Assembly (NCBI RefSeq): GCF_022811845.1
Contig: NZ_CP064266.1
Location: forward strand, 4,588,001-4,652,000
Length of the DNA stretch: 64,000 nucleotides
From: Bacillus pseudomycoides
Lineage (GTDB): Bacteria; Bacillota; Bacilli; Bacillales; Bacillaceae_G
Direction: 5' to 3'
Made by a program: the position numbers and the translations under genes. Each line of letters begins with the position of its first letter. Position 1 is the stretch's first letter. The notes under the pieces are model-generated. The model made no database searches, was not told the DNA's origin, and saw only the letters and a list, made by a program, of their open reading frames with translations. Below, in pieces: positions 44,923 through 54,006 of the stretch.

Positions 44923-45564
44923 ATGTTTCGTGCCAATTCTGATTTGCTCACTGCCGATAACTCTGTAGTAATTCTTATTGATCATCAACCTCAAATGCTT
45001 TTCGGGGTACAAAGCAACGATCGACAAACCATTATCAACAACGCGGTTGGACTAGCTAAAGCAGCAAAAGCGTTCAATGCACCTGTTATACTAACTACGG
45101 TTGCTTCGGATACATTCTCAGGTCCACTACATCCACAAGTCCAAGAAGTTTTTCCTGATCAAAAACCGATAGATCGCACAAGCATGAATTCATGGGAAGA
45201 TGAGAACTTTTTGGAGGCTGTAAAAAAGACGGGCCGGAAGAAATTAGTTATTGCAGCTTTGTGGACCGAAGTGTGTCTTGCTTTCCCCACAATTTCTGCA
45301 ATTAAAGATGGTTACGAGGTTTATATTGTAACCGACGCTTCTGGTGGTACTTCTGTTGAGGCGCACAATATGTCTATTCAACGTATGATTCAAGCTGGTG
45401 CAATTCCGGTTACATGGGAAACTGTCCTTCTAGAATATCAGCGTGATTGGAGTCGTCAAGAGAGTTACGATGCCGTCATGGAAATCGTAATGGACCACGG
45501 TGGAGCGTACGGAGCGGGTGTATTCTATGCCCATAGTATGTTTGGTGGACACGAAGGAAAATAG
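44923..45564 (+). CDS. Isochorismatase-like cysteine hydrolase (YcaC-like)
   Basis: 213 aa. Catalytic Asp20 (VVILIDHQPQM) and nucleophile Cys118 (ALWTEVCLAFP), preceded by the cis-peptide-type region. The C-terminal half SGGTSVEAHNMSIQRMIQAGA and the ending HGGAYGAGVFYAHSMFGGHEGK match YcaC-like hydrolases of unknown substrate. RBS AAAGTAGGGA. Divergent from the XapX/amidohydrolase unit; such genes recur together, suggesting one catabolic or detoxifying function. Confidence 0.88.
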   Translation: MFRANSDLLTADNSVVILIDHQPQMLFGVQSNDRQTIINNAVGLAKAAKAFNAPVILTTVASDTFSGPLHPQVQEVFPDQKPIDRTSMNSWEDENFLEAVKKTGRKKLVIAALWTEVCLAFPTISAIKDGYEVYIVTDASGGTSVEAHNMSIQRMIQAGAIPVTWETVLLEYQRDWSRQESYDAVMEIVMDHGGAYGAGVFYAHSMFGGHEGK

Positions 45565-45903
45565 AAATCCTGAATGAGGTATTTTTTATTTCTTAAATAG
45601 ACTATCTCAGAAAAACAGTCAATAGATGCTATTATCTCCTTGTGGATATAGATTTACTACGTTCAAATATCTACAGATATTCTAAGTCATGAAAGAAATC
45701 ATGCAAGCTGTAGATGCAATTCTATAACCATGATTAAACTAAATCGCCTAAGCCTGGTATTCTACCAGGCTTAGGTTGCTTAAATAGACTCTTTTTTAAT
45801 TGTGGATACTTGATAGTGGTATGTTCAGATTATTCATTTTCAATATTTAGAGATTACTTTCAATTTCCTTAAAATTTTCGCACCAGAATCGTTATTGTTT
45901 CTA
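45565..45903. other. 339-bp intergenic region between convergent genes
   Basis: Contains the strong terminator at 45747-45775 and no credible gene. Confidence 0.5.
45747..45775. terminator. Hairpin between the hydrolase and LysR genes
   Basis: CCTAAGCCTGGTA-TTC-TACCAGGCTTAGG, perfect 13-bp stem. Confidence 0.75.
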
Positions 45904-46782
45904 TTATAATGATATTTTTTTCGGATCATTTAACTTCTGCATAAAGATACGTGCCGCAAAACTTAAAAATTTATCATCAAAGTGAATAAGGTTAATATCT
46001 TGACTTGGTGTTGGATCAACAATACGAACTACGCTCAAGGAATCATTATTAACAAAATCAACCAGTGAAAGTGGTATTATGGCAACCCCATGTCCATTGC
46101 ATACAAGACTCAATAGAGAAATAGAAGATTTTGTTTCTATATTTGCTTCAGACAAAGATAACCCTAAAATTTCACAATATATCTTAATTGATTCACGACA
46201 ACTGTTTGAAACCATTATTCTACGCAGCCCTACTAATTCTCGAAAGGAAACAAATGATTTTTCATCCAAAGGATGATTTTTTGGAATCACAAGGACGAGC
46301 TCTTCGCTATACAAAAGAGTGCTTGTTAATGTGTCTGGAGTTTGCAAACTACGTGTGATCCCTATATCAATATTATTTTCAACTATTTGATTTACAGCAA
46401 CTTCTGATTCTATGATTTTTACTAAGATGTTGGGATAATGCTGTTGAAACTGCATAATATAAGGTGTTAGATAGGTGAGGTCCTCTAATAACCCTCCTAT
46501 AGTAATCACACCTCTTTTCACACCCTTTAATTCAAAGATTTCATCATGAACCTCATCAAATTGCTGCATGATAAATTTACCTTTATCAAATAGTAACTTA
46601 CCTGCTTCTGTAATTTTGATACCTCTTCCAATTCGATGAAATAAAGGTGTATCAAGTTCACCTTCTAACACACGTATTTGTTGACTTAAAGTCGGCTGTG
46701 AAATACCTAGAACTTCCGCAGCTTTAGTAAAACTACCATTATTACAAACTTGAATAAAATACTCTAAATGACGTAATTCCAT
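45904..46782 (-). CDS. LysR-family transcriptional regulator (CynR-like)
   Basis: 292 aa. HTH: MELRHLEYFIQVCNNGSFTKAAEVLGISQPTLSQQIRVLE is the usual LysR start (here spread over residues 1-40). Effector domain from about 90 (GVITIGGLLEDLTYL). It ends convergently with the isochorismatase-like gene, whose promoter carries three LysR-like dyads, so it may control that cluster from its far end. The RBS is weak (GAGTGGG). Confidence 0.88.
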   Translation of the reverse strand: MELRHLEYFIQVCNNGSFTKAAEVLGISQPTLSQQIRVLEGELDTPLFHRIGRGIKITEAGKLLFDKGKFIMQQFDEVHDEIFELKGVKRGVITIGGLLEDLTYLTPYIMQFQQHYPNILVKIIESEVAVNQIVENNIDIGITRSLQTPDTLTSTLLYSEELVLVIPKNHPLDEKSFVSFRELVGLRRIMVSNSCRESIKIYCEILGLSLSEANIETKSSISLLSLVCNGHGVAIIPLSLVDFVNNDSLSVVRIVDPTPSQDINLIHFDDKFLSFAARIFMQKLNDPKKISL

Positions 46783-46990
46783 TCTTGATACCCACTCTCA
46801 GCTTTATGAAAGATTCACTCTTAAAAGAACACTATGTATGCGCCGTCATAACAATTACCTTTTCTGCTTATACTAATTGTAATTCCATGCTTCCTCCATT
46901 TTGGATACCATTAAATGTACTATATTTATTGATTTTACCTCCTCCTGTTTATTTACTTTTAATTAATTTATCTTCAATTAAGATATTACT

Positions 46991-47002
46991 AATTCGAGAT
47001 AT
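46991..47002. promoter_or_regulatory. Half-site resembling the MarR palindrome
   Basis: AATTCGAGATAT, equal to the right half of the 47482 palindrome, in the LysR promoter region just past the MarR stop. The MarR protein might also touch this side. Confidence 0.3.
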
Positions 47003-47014
47003 ATGTCAAAAAAT

Positions 47015-47458
47015 TTATAGTTCTTGCGCATAATAGCCTAATTTTTTCAACTGTTCGATTATCACTTTTTTCTCACCAGAGTCCAAACCACCAAATATTT
47101 GTCGAATCGCCTGTTTATGCTTAGGGAAAATAGTATCCATCAATTCAATACCTTCTGGAGTAATTGACGCATACGTGACACGGCGGTCTTTAGGACATGG
47201 TTTTCGTACTAAGAATTTCTTCTTTTCCAACTTATCAACTACATACGTGATACTGCTGCTTGCAAGTAATATTTTGTCTCCAATTTTTTGTATAGGCTGA
47301 TCGCCTTTACTGTATAGTAACTCAAGAACTGCAAATTCAGTTGGATTAAGTCCATAACTTTTTATATCTTCTTCAATACGCTTTGCGATTGACTGTACTG
47401 CTCGTGATAATATAACAAATAACTTTAAAGATAAGTCCTCATCATTAATCAAACTCAT
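47015..47458 (-). CDS. MarR-family regulator
   Basis: The start is set at ATG 47458, nine bases after AAGGG. 147 aa winged helix: GLNPTEFAVLELLYSKGDQPIQKIG, LASSSITYVVDKLEKKKFLVRK, then CPKDRRVTYASITPEG, the conserved wing. One Cys (KPCPKDRR) near the wing might sense oxidants or quinones; that is speculation. A perfect palindrome upstream suggests autoregulation. Confidence 0.9.
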   Translation of the reverse strand: MSLINDEDLSLKLFVILSRAVQSIAKRIEEDIKSYGLNPTEFAVLELLYSKGDQPIQKIGDKILLASSSITYVVDKLEKKKFLVRKPCPKDRRVTYASITPEGIELMDTIFPKHKQAIRQIFGGLDSGEKKVIIEQLKKLGYYAQEL

Positions 47459-47481
47459 AATTACCAATCCCTTTGTAAAAT

Positions 47482-47497
47482 ATCTCGAATTCGAGAT
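47482..47497. promoter_or_regulatory. MarR operator palindrome
   Basis: ATCTCGAATTCGAGAT, a perfect 16-bp palindrome 24 bp upstream of the MarR start codon. Confidence 0.7.
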
Positions 47498-47639
47498 TTA
47501 TTATATGCTCATCAAAGTCTTATGTCAATAAGTCACTTTAGTTTTATTAAAGTATTCTATCCGTTCATTAAAAAATCTATCTCTAAAATGATCATTTTGG
47601 GGAAATTCCTTAGAGTAAGAAAGTTAGTACGAATTATGC

Positions 47640-47803
47640 CAGAATTTGTTTAACGTACAAAATTTGCGTATTGCGGGCGGAACCCTATGCCCATCAAGCT
47701 AAAAGAATTAGTTACCCCAAAACAATAAAAAGAGCAACATGCACAAAATTTCCGTTTTGGGGGTATTAAAATCTCTTAAGTTGATGGATGTGAGGGTTAT
47801 TCC
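47640..47803. repeat. Hairpin-rich repeat, related to 41433-41580
   Basis: GCCCATCAAGCTAAAAGAA at 47691, then ACCCCAAAAC...GTTTTGGGGGT (about 47713-47766) and TTAAGTTGATGG at 47778, which can pair back with CCATCAAGCT. Nested inverted repeats, non-coding; fills most of the gap 47459-47803. Confidence 0.45.
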
Positions 47804-49189
47804 CTATTCTTTGATTTTAAAAATCTTATTCGGATTCAAAATATTTTTCGGATCAAGAGTTTGTTTTATATTTTTCATCACAAGAAGTGCTGCCCCGTGC
47901 TCTTTCTCTTGATATTTCCGTTTACCAACCCCTACCCCATGTTCACCTGTACATGTTCCCCCGCGCGCAAGAGCATACATCACAATTTTTTCATTGACCG
48001 CTTCTGTTTTATGTACTTCCTCTATATCATTTGGATTCACCATTAACAAAACGTGAAAATTCCCATCTCCTACATGTCCCAGTATCCCCCCAACGATTCC
48101 CATATCATCTAAAGTCTCTTTGGCATACTGGATTGCATTTGCTAACTCTGAAATTGGTACACAAACATCCATACTCATTAGTTTTTTCCCCGGATTGCTG
48201 TGAACATAAGCGTATGCTAAATTGTGTCTTGCTTCCCATAGTTTATTTCTTGCTGCCGTTTCTGTTTCAAATGAAATACCGTTACACTTATGATCCTTCA
48301 CAATTTCTTTTGTGAAATCAATATCTTGTTTTAACCCTGCCTCATTACCATGAAACTCTAAAAACAACGTCGGCTCTTCTCTATAGTTTGTTTCACTATA
48401 TTTGTTAATTTGTTTCATAGATAGTTCGTCAACAAGCTCAATTCTCGCGATTGGAATGCCAGCTTGTAGAATATCAATCACAGCTTCTACTGCATCATTC
48501 ACTGTCAGAAAAGATGCTCTTGCTGCCATCGTATGCTCAGGTATTCCATACACTCTTAATGTTAACTCCGTAAAACACCCAAGCGTTCCTTCTGATCCAA
48601 CGAAAATACCATTTAAATGATAACCAGATGATGACTTTGCAGCTAGAGTCCCTGTGTGTATAATTGTTCCATCTGCCAGTACCACTTCTAAATCACGAAC
48701 TTGATCACGCATCACACCATACTTTACTGAAGTCGTTCCACTCGCATTTGTAGCAGCCATTCCCCCTAGCGTAGCGTCCGCTCCTGGATCTACACTGAAA
48801 AACAGGCCATACTTTTTTAATTCTTTATTCATCTGCATACGAGTTACGCCAGGTTGAACTTTAACGAGAAAGTCCTTTTCTCTTACCTCTAATACTTGAT
48901 TCATAAGTGAAAAATCGATTGTAATCCCGTTTTCATATGGAATGACATGGCCTTCCAAACTTGATCCTACTCCAAATGGAACAACTGGTATTTCATACTT
49001 GTTCGCCAGTTTCATTATTTCACTAACCTCTTTTGTCGTTGTTGGAAATACAACAACATCTGGTAGACTGCTAGCGTGATAAGATTCATCCCTACTGTGT
49101 AACTCCCTCACTGTTTCATTTATCACCACTTGCGATTCAGGAAGTATTTCTTTCAAAGCAATTATTACATTCGCTGTTTCAGTTTTCAT
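47804..49189 (-). CDS. FAD-linked oxidase, D-lactate dehydrogenase / GlcD type
   Basis: The start is set at ATG 49189, preceded by GGGAGAG; two ATGs just upstream lie in or before that RBS. 461 aa. The FAD PCMH domain has PVVPFGVGSSLEGHVIP and DPGADATLGGMAATNASGTT. A C-terminal cap with MDVCVPISEL, GHVGDGNFHVLL (metal/substrate His) and GGTCTGEHGVGVGKR. It oxidises D-lactate, glycolate or another D-2-hydroxyacid at the membrane; no GlcE/GlcF partners are adjacent. Monocistronic. Confidence 0.9.
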   Translation of the reverse strand: MKTETANVIIALKEILPESQVVINETVRELHSRDESYHASSLPDVVVFPTTTKEVSEIMKLANKYEIPVVPFGVGSSLEGHVIPYENGITIDFSLMNQVLEVREKDFLVKVQPGVTRMQMNKELKKYGLFFSVDPGADATLGGMAATNASGTTSVKYGVMRDQVRDLEVVLADGTIIHTGTLAAKSSSGYHLNGIFVGSEGTLGCFTELTLRVYGIPEHTMAARASFLTVNDAVEAVIDILQAGIPIARIELVDELSMKQINKYSETNYREEPTLFLEFHGNEAGLKQDIDFTKEIVKDHKCNGISFETETAARNKLWEARHNLAYAYVHSNPGKKLMSMDVCVPISELANAIQYAKETLDDMGIVGGILGHVGDGNFHVLLMVNPNDIEEVHKTEAVNEKIVMYALARGGTCTGEHGVGVGKRKYQEKEHGAALLVMKNIKQTLDPKNILNPNKIFKIKE

Positions 49190-49608
49190 GGCATTCTCTC
49201 CCATCATTTTGTTACAGTTTTAACATACAATTTAAAATCCTTTTATAACGATTCATCTGATGAACTATTTTATACATAATAATCTGAAAATTATTTTAAT
49301 TCAAGTGTTTATAGAAAATCCAATAAAAGTTTCTCCTTACAAATAGAATTTTTCACCTTTAACTATTAAGTAAACCTCAATGCTGCCCGATCAATAAAAA
49401 TGAAAACAGGTCGCCATATTCATTTAGCGACCTTTTCGTGAAGTTTAGCTACTGTATTGTTTGATAAGACAGAGCGAATAGCGTTATGTCATGTCATCCA
49501 AAAATAAAAAGTATATCCTATTTAAAACGCCAGAGTCCCTGTTTCCAGTTCTTCCTATTAAAAATGGTTGAACATTTGATCTACTAACCTGAATATCAAT
49601 TACCTTTA
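49190..49608. other. 419-bp intergenic region with one terminator
   Basis: GGTCGC-N12-GCGACC followed by TTTTCG (about 49409-49436) is a small bidirectional terminator. Nothing else is recognisable. Confidence 0.5.
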
Positions 49609-50394
49609 TTACACATGCAAGCCTTTCTCTTTGAAATAACTTAACATTTTTCGATAATTCTCTCCATACTTCTCTTGGAATTCTTTCCCAAAATCTTCTT
49701 CGATATGTTGCATCATCATATCATGGTAAAAAGCATTTTTTATTACCTCAATTACCGATGGATGGTTCGTCTCTAATGCCGACGGCTTCATATCTCCTTC
49801 GAAACTACCAATTAAAGCTAAACTAGAATCACAGAGAATCGAAAATTTCCTTACTTCAGTAGGCCACTCTTCATCTCTATAATGCTGGAATACATGTTTA
49901 AGAGGTGTTTTACATGCTCCCATTGTAATTAAGATGACACTAATCCCTTTACTTTCTGCTACAAGTAACGCTTCCTCTATATGATGCAAATCTTCTGACC
50001 AAACATCTACAACTATAGATGTTTCTGCATTTACAATCATGCGACGTACAGCATTATCTAACGCATTACTTCCTTGCCAATTGTAAAAAGCAGGGGTAGG
50101 CTTAGGCGGAGTTTTTAATTGATTCATAAGATCCTTCGAAGTTTGTTCAAATTCAGCTTGAAAAAGGCGGATTAATTGTTCAATTGGAACAGCATTATAA
50201 AGCACCGTCTCTCCTTCTATACTTCGGCAAGCTCCTTTGTCTGTTAATGATCGTAATGCAGCATATACATTTGTTCTTGAAACAGATACTCGTTTTGCAA
50301 CTTCATATCCAGACAAATCTGACTCTTCATGTAACGTCAAATAACATCTTGCTTCTAAATCAGACAAACCTATCTTTTTCAGTAAATCAATCAT
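49609..50394 (-). CDS. TrmB-family transcriptional regulator
   Basis: 261 aa. N-terminal winged helix IGLSDLEARCYLTLHEESDLSGYEVAKRVSVSRTNVYAALRSL is the TrmB signature; a middle coiled segment; then a phospholipase D-like C-domain (AETSIVVDVWSEDLHHIEEALL). The family often senses sugars, but Bacillus members have varied roles. RBS AGGAGG. No clear target gene adjacent. Confidence 0.88.
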   Translation of the reverse strand: MIDLLKKIGLSDLEARCYLTLHEESDLSGYEVAKRVSVSRTNVYAALRSLTDKGACRSIEGETVLYNAVPIEQLIRLFQAEFEQTSKDLMNQLKTPPKPTPAFYNWQGSNALDNAVRRMIVNAETSIVVDVWSEDLHHIEEALLVAESKGISVILITMGACKTPLKHVFQHYRDEEWPTEVRKFSILCDSSLALIGSFEGDMKPSALETNHPSVIEVIKNAFYHDMMMQHIEEDFGKEFQEKYGENYRKMLSYFKEKGLHV

Positions 50395-50733
50395 GCGAAA
50401 CCTCCTTACTAAACAGCTAAATTAAATATTCTTTAAGTAGTATTTATCAATACTCCTAATCGGATATTACATTTAGTTTAAATGAAAACCAACAAAATTT
50501 CATCTACTTATCTTTGTTAATTAACATGGTAAAATATTGAAGGTAAGTTTCAAATGTAGAATTACAGTATTACGCACATGTTCATTAAGACAATAAACAA
50601 CATTTGGACATCTCAATCTATAGTCTCTAAATTCATAAACATCATGATCCGCAAGTACTTTATTCCTCTAGTATCCAAATTATGTTAAGATTATTTTAAT
50701 ATTTAAAAAATTATATAAAGGAGTCTAATTAAA
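50395..50733. other. 339-bp divergent intergenic region
   Basis: Promoters of the TrmB and GNAT genes; very AT-rich, and no motif stands out. Confidence 0.4.
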
Positions 50734-51252
50734 ATGAATGTCTACTTAGCAGAGCCTACAATTGACTTACAAGAAGAATATCTTGAATTCTATCAAGGAT
50801 GGAAAAATAGCGGTGAAACAATGATTCCTTGGGTTATTGCAAAAGATCCTTCTAATTTTCCAAATATGGTTCAAGAGCTACTTGATGCAGCAGAAGGCAA
50901 AAATCTACGTAAAGGCTGGGTACCTGATTCTACTTATTGGCTTGTCGCAGATAATAAAAAAATTGTTGGAGCTGTAAATATTCGCCATCAATTAACAGAG
51001 CATCTATTCAATGCTGGTGGGCATATTGGTTATGGTATCCGCCCTTCAGCAAGACAAAAAGGATTTGCTACAAAATTGCTAGCTTTATCATTGGAAAAAA
51101 TAAAAGAATTAGATGTTACAAAAGTGCTTGTCGTTTGCGACGAATGGAATGTTGCTTCTGAAAAAACAATTTTACATAACGGAGGTCTTCGTGACAGTGA
51201 CTTTATCGAAGAGGATGGAAATATTGTAAGAAGGTATTGGATTGAGCTGTAA
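50734..51252 (+). CDS. GNAT acetyltransferase
   Basis: 172 aa. Acetyl-CoA-binding GGHIGYGIRPSARQKGFATKLL (Q/R-x-x-G-x-A/G), and CDEWNVASEKTILHNGG in the last helix-strand. Start ATG with AAAGGAG. A DinB gene begins 34 bp later on the same strand, so they form a likely two-gene unit. Substrate unknown. Confidence 0.87.
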   Translation: MNVYLAEPTIDLQEEYLEFYQGWKNSGETMIPWVIAKDPSNFPNMVQELLDAAEGKNLRKGWVPDSTYWLVADNKKIVGAVNIRHQLTEHLFNAGGHIGYGIRPSARQKGFATKLLALSLEKIKELDVTKVLVVCDEWNVASEKTILHNGGLRDSDFIEEDGNIVRRYWIEL

Positions 51253-51286
51253 TCGCCCATTTATTAATGAAAACGGAGGGATTCAC

Positions 51287-51739
51287 ATGTCTACATTAGC
51301 AACTCAATTAGAAAATACAATTCATATAGCTTCTCAAAAAATGATACTCATTTCTGATATGGACATAAAACTTACACCAACAAAATGGTCAAAAAAAGAA
51401 ATATTAGGACACCTTTGCGATTCCGGAACGGTTAACCATAAGCGTTTTGTTGATATTCTTACTTCAAAGGAATTTATTACACTCACTGGTTACGATCAAA
51501 ATTCGTGGGTGTATGCACATAATTATCAACAATCTTTTTCAACAAATGAAGTTCTAAAATTATGGGAAGCTATTAACACACAAATTATAAAATTACTAGA
51601 CAATGTAAAAAATGAACACTGGCAACTTACATGTAAGTTAGAAGACCAACAGGAAGTAACTTTAGAATGGCTTGTTACGGATTATATTGAGCATATGAAT
51701 CACCATCTTACTCAAATATTTACAATTCGTAAAAAATAA
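51287..51739 (+). CDS. DinB-family protein
   Basis: The start is set at ATG 51287 after CGGAGGG. 150 aa, four-helix bundle. Metal ligands: His in KKEILGHLCDSG and the C-terminal pair in IEHMNHHLTQI. Follows the GNAT gene and shares the terminator at 51778-51816. Role unknown; related to bacillithiol-type transferases. Confidence 0.82.
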   Translation: MSTLATQLENTIHIASQKMILISDMDIKLTPTKWSKKEILGHLCDSGTVNHKRFVDILTSKEFITLTGYDQNSWVYAHNYQQSFSTNEVLKLWEAINTQIIKLLDNVKNEHWQLTCKLEDQQEVTLEWLVTDYIEHMNHHLTQIFTIRKK

Positions 51740-51777
51740 ACCTCTTTTCAGCCTTCTTTTCTAAATTACATATCAAA

Positions 51778-51816
51778 AATAAGGAGAAAAGCTCACTGTC
51801 CGCTCTCCTCCTTATT
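51778..51816. terminator. Terminator after the GNAT-DinB unit
   Basis: AATAAGGAG pairs with CTCCTTATT, followed by TTTATT. Confidence 0.7.
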
Positions 51817-51820
51817 TTTA

Positions 51821-51940
51821 TTACTCTACCTCTACTTCAAACTGCACCGTAATTCCACTTGGGTTCACCACTGTAAACCCATTCACTTTCTCTGTTAATT
51901 CATGATTTTTCTCTACTAATCTCTCTTTCACTTCATCCAA
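51821..51940 (-). pseudogene. Glyoxalase/VOC-like C-terminal remnant
   Basis: A 39-codon minus-strand frame reads VKERLVEKNHELTEKV, then GFTVVNPSGITVQFEVEVE. The last part resembles the final strand of VOC-fold proteins (F-x-V-x-x-P-x-G). No start, RBS or upstream half. The rest of 51740-52163 is gene-free. Confidence 0.4.
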
Positions 51941-52087
51941 CCTTCACTTAGCTGTTTACAATCAAATTATAGATGTTTGATTGTAAATATTCCCTTCAAA
52001 CAAACCCTTTCTTATTTACTCTATTTTATCTAAAGTGTTTTTTATCTACAGATAAATTTCCATTACTAATTTACGTGTATACAAAAA

Positions 52088-52122
52088 GCCATCCCTTCTA
52101 GAAAAATACTAGAAAGAATGGC
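52088..52122 (-). terminator. Terminator of the VanW lipoprotein gene
   Basis: GCCATCCCTTCTAG pairs with CTAGAAAGAATGGC (two mismatches); the T-tract on the minus strand is TTTTTGT. Confidence 0.7.
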
Positions 52123-52163
52123 GAATCAAACCAATCAAGCTTTTACAAACTAGAATACAATTC

Positions 52164-53075
52164 TTATCTTGCCGCACGTACCTCAGCAACAAGCTTTCCA
52201 CCCTCTACGCTCATATAAAGCTTAACAGGCACATCATTTGTATTTTCAAATACTAAATCTAAATATGGATATGCAATTGTAGCATCTCGTCCTTTCGGAA
52301 CGTATCCTACTGTTTTAGAATGTGTCGTTCTTTCTACCATTTTTAAGCCAGCTTGATCAGCTGCATTATAAAGCGTAGAAGATGTTTGACATACTCCGCC
52401 ACCATAACCATCTACTAATTTTCCATCAACAATTTCTTTTCCTAACTGATATCCTTTGTCTGGTGTTGTATCTCCAATTAACGCATTAAAAGAGAAACGA
52501 TCTCCTTTTCCTAGTACTACACCACTAACACTATTCGCAGATAAACGAATATTTTCAATTCTACCACCTGTAGAGCCGCCTAAGTTTGTTTCATATCTAC
52601 CTAGAACTGCACCATTTCCACTTGCATCTGCCGGTGTCGCTACTGGTTTTTTCTCAACAATTGGTAATTGATATGAAGCATCCCACATACCTACGTTCAT
52701 CAATTTATCAACTAGCTCTTGTTCCATTAACTCATAAGAAGGTTTACCTTCTTGCCATGTTCCATCACTTGCCATACGAGAAGGAACCATCTTTTGATCA
52801 ATGCTTTTTCCTACTTCCTTAGCAACCTTTGTTACTTCTTTTTTAAACTTATTCTCATCCTCAAAATAGCCTAAGTTTGCTAGATTCACATTTTTTACTT
52901 CTTGCCCACTTCTAGCATCAACTAAGCTTATACTTTCACTAACACCAGTCTTAGCTTCTACAGTATGTTCTCCTATGCCACTTACTAACGAAACTTCACT
53001 TACCTTTGTACCACATCCACTCACTACGCCTATGCATAATGCTCCTATTACTACACTTTGTACCTTACGTAACAA
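52164..53075 (-). CDS. VanW-domain lipoprotein
   Basis: 303 aa. TTG start with AAAGGAGCG upstream. The signal peptide ends at lipobox VVSGC (Cys21), so it is membrane-anchored outside. The VanW domain covers about 155-300: GKGDRFSFNALIGDTTPDKGYQLG, DGYGGGVCQTSSTLYNAA (core GGGVCQ), then HSKTVGYVPKGRDATIAYP. This is the exported G5/VanW-type rather than the cytosolic type seen at 16917. Probably envelope-related; exact role unknown. Confidence 0.87.
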   Translation of the reverse strand: MLRKVQSVVIGALCIGVVSGCGTKVSEVSLVSGIGEHTVEAKTGVSESISLVDARSGQEVKNVNLANLGYFEDENKFKKEVTKVAKEVGKSIDQKMVPSRMASDGTWQEGKPSYELMEQELVDKLMNVGMWDASYQLPIVEKKPVATPADASGNGAVLGRYETNLGGSTGGRIENIRLSANSVSGVVLGKGDRFSFNALIGDTTPDKGYQLGKEIVDGKLVDGYGGGVCQTSSTLYNAADQAGLKMVERTTHSKTVGYVPKGRDATIAYPYLDLVFENTNDVPVKLYMSVEGGKLVAEVRAAR

Positions 53076-53497
53076 TACACTCGCTCCTTTTCCTAACTAT
53101 TACTCTTTGTTTTCAAATTTATGTATGTATGTATGTATGATTACATGGCTTTTCAATATGACTACAAAATATTACAATCTGATTTCCGCTATATTAAAAT
53201 TACTCTTTTCTTCAAGAAATGTCTACATATATTTACTTAAAAAATCTATGTTTGTTAAGATTGTCATCTTTATCCTTATTTAACCAGTATATACCAAGAT
53301 ATTACTCAAAACAATTTTAATACATTAATATTTTAGAATCTTTATAAGAAATTATAATTTATAAAAATACCTCACAAATTCTCTTACATACGTTTGATGA
53401 GGTACTCTATTCAAAATAGGTATTTACCGTGCCACCCATCCGCTCTTACACATACATTATGATGAATTCAATTAAATTTAAAGAACGGAGGATGTTT
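53076..53497. other. 422-bp divergent intergenic region with an ATGT microsatellite
   Basis: ATGT is repeated four and a half times at 53121-53139, 46 bp upstream of the VanW lipoprotein start. AAATTCTCTTACATACG and similar runs fill the rest. No gene. Confidence 0.5.
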
Positions 53498-53845
53498 ATG
53501 TATCCCTACAATTCATATGATCCATATAATCCTTATGTATACCAGCAACAATATGATGTACACCCGCAACACCAACCATATATAGAACAACCAGAACAAT
53601 ACGATCCGTATGACCCAAACAGACAATTTCAAATTCCAATTTCATTCCCAGGTACTGGCGGCCGACAACTAGAAAGACGCGTAAATGAGCTAGAACAAAG
53701 AGTAAATCAATTAAACCGTCAAGTAAATCAACTTCAAAACACAGTAGAACGTCATACACGTAGACTCAATCGATTAAATCAGCGTTTACGTACTGTAGAA
53801 AATCGACTCAACATTCCATTTTCAGCAATTGAGGATGGATTTTAA
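53498..53845 (+). CDS. Tyr/Pro-rich coiled-coil protein, possibly spore-associated
   Basis: The start is set at ATG 53498, six bases after GGAGG. 115 aa. Residues 1-45 are rich in Tyr, Pro, Gln and Asp (MYPYNSYDPYNPYVYQQQYD). Residues 60-105 are a clear coiled coil with seven-residue repeats R-V-N-x-L (RRVNELEQRVNQLNRQVNQL). Tyr-rich heads with coiled-coil tails are common in Bacillus coat proteins, but no named family fits. Single gene with a strong terminator. Confidence 0.65.
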   Translation: MYPYNSYDPYNPYVYQQQYDVHPQHQPYIEQPEQYDPYDPNRQFQIPISFPGTGGRQLERRVNELEQRVNQLNRQVNQLQNTVERHTRRLNRLNQRLRTVENRLNIPFSAIEDGF

Positions 53846-53863
53846 TTCGTAAAACAAAGAACT

Positions 53864-53895
53864 ATATAAGGAAGGGCCTCTCCCTTCCTATATTC
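53864..53895 (+). terminator. Terminator after the coiled-coil gene
   Basis: ATATAAGGAAGGG pairs with CCCTTCCTATAT around CCTCT, followed by TCTG. Confidence 0.7.
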
Positions 53896-54006
53896 TGAAT
53901 TAGCAGATAGCAATTCTCAAATATTCGTTTTACTTTATTAAATTGACGAAAGTTTTCTCCATCTCTATACTGATAAGAGTCAATGAAATGAAACAAGGTG
54001 ATAAAT

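Noticed and set aside
46785..47033. 82-codon plus-strand frame between LysR and MarR
   Set aside because: Low complexity, no RBS, and lies over the LysR promoter and the MarR 3' end.
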